Below are positions 61,301 to 64,000 of a DNA stretch of 64,000 bases, piece by piece. Every line of letters starts with the position of its first letter. The first letter of the stretch is position 1. A program made the translations under genes and the position numbers. The notes beneath the pieces were generated by a model, which was not told the origin of the DNA, ran no database searches, and worked only from the letters and a program-made list of their open reading frames with translations. This DNA is from Saprospiraceae bacterium UBA6168. GTDB lineage: Bacteria > Bacteroidota > Bacteroidia > Chitinophagales > Saprospiraceae. The DNA is taken from positions 17,948-81,947 of the forward strand of contig DIUC01000054.1 of assembly GCA_002435785.1 (NCBI GenBank). The letters are read 5' to 3'.

Positions 61301-61371
61301 AAAAGGGTGAGCAGCTTTTGGGCTGCCGACGGCGTTTTGATAGCCTGCATGGCGTAAATAAGTTTTTTCAT
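58339..61371 (-). CDS. SusC/RagA family TonB-linked outer-membrane protein
   Basis: The 1010-residue protein has a signal peptide (LLTLFALALFSFTAQA) and an N-terminal carboxypeptidase-regulatory-like domain (GTVTNAKGETLIGAYVVVKG, about 50-125). The plug domain (about 130-250) contains NQVVVVGYGTLTKKQVTGAI and VDGVITDNITNVNAADVFSI. A TonB-dependent 22-strand barrel runs to the C-terminus (GIYPSLATYMVGVNIDFN). Together with SusD it imports oligosaccharides, driven by TonB. Being next to a secreted glycoside hydrolase, the substrate is probably the product of that enzyme. The start fits a long upstream non-coding region. Confidence 0.95.
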   Translation of the reverse strand: MKKLIYAMQAIKTPSAAQKLLTLFALALFSFTAQATPDFAVPAAPIPVTGTVTNAKGETLIGAYVVVKGQESIGTTTEFDGTYAITVDENAVLVYSYTGYEKQEVAVDGRRVIDVVLVESAVMLNQVVVVGYGTLTKKQVTGAIAQVKGDDLKKQPLLTPIQGVQGLASGIQVIGSGQPGSQPRVQIRGINTVLTNENPLYVVDGVITDNITNVNAADVFSIDVLKDGAAAIYGTRAANGVILITTKRGREGKMAVSFDSYVGFRQLINVVDMADARFYGEYTNEARAYENLPPLFSVDTFAYDTDWFDEISQRGLVHSYNMNISGGTPNVTYLFSAGYFGDQGVLKGAEFERITFRANNEYRPFKFLKLGNVLNANVTNSTNKPTGAFTDAYRMGASAPVISPYKNYGFIGGLSVANPVATLELANDFDKGTRFQGNFYGEATLLKGLDFRSSWGYDKSAGNNTGYNPVFQYGIYSNPISELRLSNYESFFWVWDNILKLNRKIGDDISLELLGGHSAERDKGTNYTIRVADVPADRNLWYVGQGDPAKVTVPAHGGRLLRRESWFGRANIGLMDKYNLSGTVRRDGSSAFPDAQQWGTFYSVGASWIVSDEGFLQDVGVVDYLKLRAGYALLGNDNISRLVNNELAQLLSVSQTDPYGFPNGLVAGITINQLKDASATWEETKSIDAGVEFGFAKNFSGEISYYNKLTNAYIRVPTPAVVDPDGILSRAADVRNKGVEVSMKWNEVASPDFSYRFGFNATFNKNVVEAVRGGIDLKDGGLGNGEVTTSTVVGQPIGSFWVYETDGLYQDQASIDDSPHFTGTLPGDFRYKDTNGDGVLDERDRVFVGSYQPKVFYGISGGVNWKQLDFTIDCYGNAGNKVYNGKKGVRFGNDSVEASREDRWTPDNRDTNEPRASNSIPKPSTYFVESGNFFRINNVTLGYTLPTSATSRASIGRARVFVSAQNPLIRKKFTGFTPELPGSSALNSGIELGIYPSLATYMVGVNIDFN

Positions 61372-61390
61372 GGCTTGAAAAAATTGCTTG

Positions 61391-61555
61391 AGAGGCTATT
61401 ATAAAACCCCTGATGAGGCAGAAAATGTCAGATTTTGAGCGGCAGACGAAGGGAAATTTTCATGGGATAGAGGTTCCTATCGCTTGAAAATTTGCCACAG
61501 TATGCCGCCAAAAGGTGGCGTTTTATGGCCGTCAAGGGGTTTTAAAACAGCCTCT
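61391..61555. mobile_element. MITE-like element with 21-bp terminal inverted repeats
   Basis: AGAGGCTATTATAAAACCCC (from 61391) and GGGGTTTTAAAACAGCCTCT (ending 61555) are inverted repeats matching at 19 of 21 positions. They bound 165 bp with no gene. The interior carries further small palindromes (GATAGAGGTTCCTATC; GCCGCCAAAAGGTGGC). It sits 20 bp before the susC start, so it occupies that gene's leader or promoter region. A clear target duplication was not found. Confidence 0.55.
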
Positions 61556-62188
61556 TGGTGCTTGAAAAAATCAAGTAAGTCAATTCAGTGGCTGAAATGA
61601 TTACCCATTTAGTGAATGGCAAAGGAAATAGGCGGCCCTATGGCGTACTGAGCTTACATCAAAAAGGAAAGTTGGACAAAAGAATCGCTGCAAAGCAAAG
61701 CAGAAAAAATGAATTAGGAAACATTCTTTTTTTTGATTTTTAGTCGGCCATGAACGAGTGCGTCAAGCCTATTCTGATGACCATTTCCAATTTTTTGGGA
61801 AACCGTCGGGGAGGTTCAAAACCCAGTCCATTACCCCCAGAATAAAAAATTGGTTTTCAATGTAGTAGAAGCCTAAAAGGGTGACAATTCTATTAGAAGT
61901 TGTGCCAGAACGAGGATTTGCTAAAGAGAAGGCTGTGTGGTTTCTCAAAACAATATTTTGGTAAGACTTGTAAGTGACAAAAATCATGGAGCAAAAAGAA
62001 CCTGTTTGAACAAAAAAACTAAAACCTTTGCATATCCGTACTAACCATCCTCACAAACTTATAATTTTGTGGGCTGCCAGGTGAAGCCCCATATTTGACC
62101 CAAGAATTTATCTCCACAAAGCCACTAAAAAATGGTTTGTGAGGTATGTTTGATCATTAATTCGTTCACAATTGTAAAAACTTCCATT
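61556..62188. other. Divergent control region between susC and the PKD lipoprotein gene
   Basis: No convincing gene is seen. A minus-strand frame at 61769-61987 (72 codons) has no recognised domain. The region is A/T-rich and should hold the promoters for the minus-strand susC/susD and the plus-strand PKD gene; a candidate for the latter is at 62062-62069. No regulator gene or riboswitch is recognised. Confidence 0.5.
62062..62069 (+). promoter_or_regulatory. Putative -7 box for the PKD lipoprotein gene
   Basis: TAATTTTG matches TAnnTTTG. It lies about 120 nt before the ATG at 62189. No well-spaced -33 element was found. Confidence 0.35.
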
Positions 62189-63940
62189 ATGAAAAATCTT
62201 TTCAGAAACTCAGCAGTCTTGTTGCTTGCAGCAATGGTGGGTTTTATTGTTTCTTGTAAAAAGGACAAAGACCCAAGCCCGGTGTCAGGTTTTACCTACA
62301 CCATTGATGCCAACGACTTCAGAACGGTCAACTTCAAAAGCACTGCCACAGATGCTGATGAACTTTCTTGGAACTTCGGCGATGGCTCTGCACTCTCGAC
62401 CGATGCAAATCCTACACATACCTTCGCAGGTGCAGGGGAATACAACGTTTCACTCACAGCCAGCGGCAAAAACGGCAAGAACCCAGACATCGTGACCCAA
62501 AAAGTAACGATTGTTGACCCAGATGCGCAGTTGACTGCATTGGCTGGAAGCACGTCCAAGAGCTGGAAGTTGCTTCGGATAGTCAATGGCAATACTTGGC
62601 CATTGGAAGTCGGACCATTTCCAAAAACTAACAACGAGGTTTGGTGGGGACTTGGCAGAGGCAATGAAGACATTGCAGGTCGTCCATGCACCATGAACGA
62701 CGAATTCATTTTCGGACGTGATGGCAGCTATTCCTACGATTCCAACGGCGATTTTTGGGCAGAAGGTGGCGTATTCGATCCAGCCAACCTTTGCCAAACA
62801 ACCACCGCAGCGAACCTTACAGGTCCTGGTGGTTCAGACCTTTCCGCATTTGGTGATGGGACTCATGCATTTTCTGTTTCGGGTACAACTTTGACCCTCA
62901 CAGGCTTAGGTGCATGGATTGGGTTGCAAAAAATTGGAACTGACGCAGAAGTAAATGTGCCACAATCTTCCGTTGTTTTGGACATCCTAAAATTGGATGA
63001 CAGTGGCCCTGTTGACACACTTGTGCTTGAATCCAAGTACAAACAACCTGGTTCAACTTCTGACAATGCCTATTGGAAAATCACCCTTGTTCACTACGAC
63101 AATCCAAGCCAAGAACCTCCAGTAGTTTCTTTTAGCTTTAATGTTGTCGGCTCAGAGGTGACTTTTACTAATAATTCTTTTGAAGCTGGCTCCTATTCTT
63201 GGAATTTCGGCGATGGTGGAACTTCTACTGCTGCCGAACCTACACATACCTATTCCTCTGCAGGTACTTACACGGTGACCCTCACGGGAACAAAGGGTTC
63301 CGGCACTGCCACTGCCACCAAGACTGTCACGATTTCCGGTGTACTTACAGAAGCTAACCTTGTCGGTGGCCCTTGGAAAGTTCGCCATGCAGCGAATTCC
63401 ATCTTTGTAGGCCCAGGTCTTGGACTTCTTGATTGGTATATTATTCCACTTGCACACCTTGATGGCGTTGACCCAGACCCAACCAACAATTGGTCATGCA
63501 TCCTCAATGACGAGTTCATCTTCAGTGCTGGTGGTGCTTATGAATACAAAACCAGTGGTGATGCCCGCAACGATGGTTATATGGGGACACCCAACGGCTG
63601 CTGGACTGATGCCGAAGTTGCTGCCAGCCCTGGCGCTCCATTTGGCTCTGGTGTTCACTCATACGTTTTCACACCTGCCTCTGCCTCACCTTCTGGAAGG
63701 CCGCTCATTACGTTGACCAACGGTGCTGGCGGAAAAGCAGCATTTATCGGTTTCTACAAGGGCTTCTATGGTGGTGAAAATAGCAATAATGCTAACCCAC
63801 CAAACGGCGGGAATGCTACCAATCAATATGAAGTGATGGGTTATGACGACAATGGCACAACGGAGACTATGACCATTTCAGTTGACATTTCCGCTGCTCA
63901 CGACGGCTCTGCTGCATGGTCAGTAGTATTGGTTCGATAA
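62189..63940 (+). CDS. Surface lipoprotein with two PKD domains and a repeated beta module
   Basis: The ATG at 62189 gives 583 residues with a lipoprotein signal (AVLLLAAMVGFIVSCKKD, Cys22). The first PKD domain (about 30-115) has ELSWNFGDGSALS; the second (about 310-395) has SYSWNFGDGGTST. Each PKD is followed by a module with a shared pattern: KSWKLLRIVNG ... CTMNDEFIFGRDGSYSYDSN in the first, GPWKVRHAANS ... CILNDEFIFSAGGAYEYKTS in the second. This indicates an internal duplication. Sitting beside SusC/SusD, it may be a surface glycan-binding protein of that locus. No enzyme motif is seen. The gene ends 60 bp before the window edge. Confidence 0.83.
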   Translation: MKNLFRNSAVLLLAAMVGFIVSCKKDKDPSPVSGFTYTIDANDFRTVNFKSTATDADELSWNFGDGSALSTDANPTHTFAGAGEYNVSLTASGKNGKNPDIVTQKVTIVDPDAQLTALAGSTSKSWKLLRIVNGNTWPLEVGPFPKTNNEVWWGLGRGNEDIAGRPCTMNDEFIFGRDGSYSYDSNGDFWAEGGVFDPANLCQTTTAANLTGPGGSDLSAFGDGTHAFSVSGTTLTLTGLGAWIGLQKIGTDAEVNVPQSSVVLDILKLDDSGPVDTLVLESKYKQPGSTSDNAYWKITLVHYDNPSQEPPVVSFSFNVVGSEVTFTNNSFEAGSYSWNFGDGGTSTAAEPTHTYSSAGTYTVTLTGTKGSGTATATKTVTISGVLTEANLVGGPWKVRHAANSIFVGPGLGLLDWYIIPLAHLDGVDPDPTNNWSCILNDEFIFSAGGAYEYKTSGDARNDGYMGTPNGCWTDAEVAASPGAPFGSGVHSYVFTPASASPSGRPLITLTNGAGGKAAFIGFYKGFYGGENSNNANPPNGGNATNQYEVMGYDDNGTTETMTISVDISAAHDGSAAWSVVLVR

Positions 63941-64000
63941 GACCTACAATCGGGCACTCGCATTACCTTCATATTGAGCGCCCGCAGCATAATTTAAAAG

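Noticed and set aside
61769..61987. 72-codon minus-strand frame upstream of susC
   Set aside because: No domain, no supported start and no partner; it lies in an A/T-rich control region.
1..64000. A defence island, biosynthetic cluster or prophage
   Set aside because: No restriction, toxin-antitoxin, CRISPR, NRPS/PKS or phage structural genes were recognised. The DUF4231 and Rpn genes alone do not make such a system.

Overview
The window comes from a Bacteroidota chromosome, most likely a Saprospiria/Chitinophagia-type bacterium of moderately high GC. Four things point there: a fused lpxC/fabZ gene; a SusC/SusD pair; secreted proteins ending in type IX secretion (T9SS) sorting tails (positions 11423-14023 and 54810-56651); and repeated -7 promoter boxes of the form TAnnTTTG ahead of genes. 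Shine-Dalgarno sites are largely absent. I see no tRNA, rRNA, phage or complete insertion sequence. The one confident RNA gene is a small SRP RNA.

Layout. 1-830: several copies of a short conserved block next to terminator-like hairpins. 831-2801: dnaG. 2811-8710 (minus): a lipid A block (lpxD, lpxC/fabZ, lpxA) followed by a PepSY membrane protein, an FkbM methyltransferase and a DUF4174 protein. 8824-14023: hemC, a secreted zinc phospholipase C-like protein and a large T9SS lamin-tail protein. 14166-16486: a glycine-rich RRM protein, the SRP RNA with a duplicated 3' half, and an Rpn-type nuclease. 16569-29925: a tricorn-like protease, DUF4231, a DMT exporter, an eIF1-like protein, prmC, rdgB, a SecG locus, an orphan CMP-sialate synthetase-like gene, DUF4256, fbp and an esterase. 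30249-37525: an MdlA-like ABC half-transporter, an OmpA protein, fhs and a PI-PLC-like lipoprotein. 37624-49642 (minus): a heme/HEAT lipoprotein, proline dehydrogenase, a DUF2723 membrane protein, an ECF sigma/anti-sigma pair and a formylglycine-generating-enzyme-like protein. 49880-54160: two paralogous PD40 propeller proteins and a dicarboxylate/amino acid symporter. 54810-63940: a carbohydrate locus with a PF10091-type glycoside hydrolase, SusD, SusC and a PKD lipoprotein.

Most genes are housekeeping or ordinary Bacteroidota accessory genes. The least ordinary content is non-coding. At least six unrelated families of palindromic intergenic repeats lie against stop codons or between genes. 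One repeat sits in frame inside the ABC transporter linker and a related tail forms the N-terminus of rdgB. Two MITE-like elements have clean terminal inverted repeats, and a 77-bp tandem array lies inside a larger palindrome. A second protein-level observation is that the soluble 'GDNDTYPLW' domain of the DUF2723 protein recurs inside the nearby formylglycine-enzyme-like protein. I did not find a clear undescribed defence or biosynthetic system.
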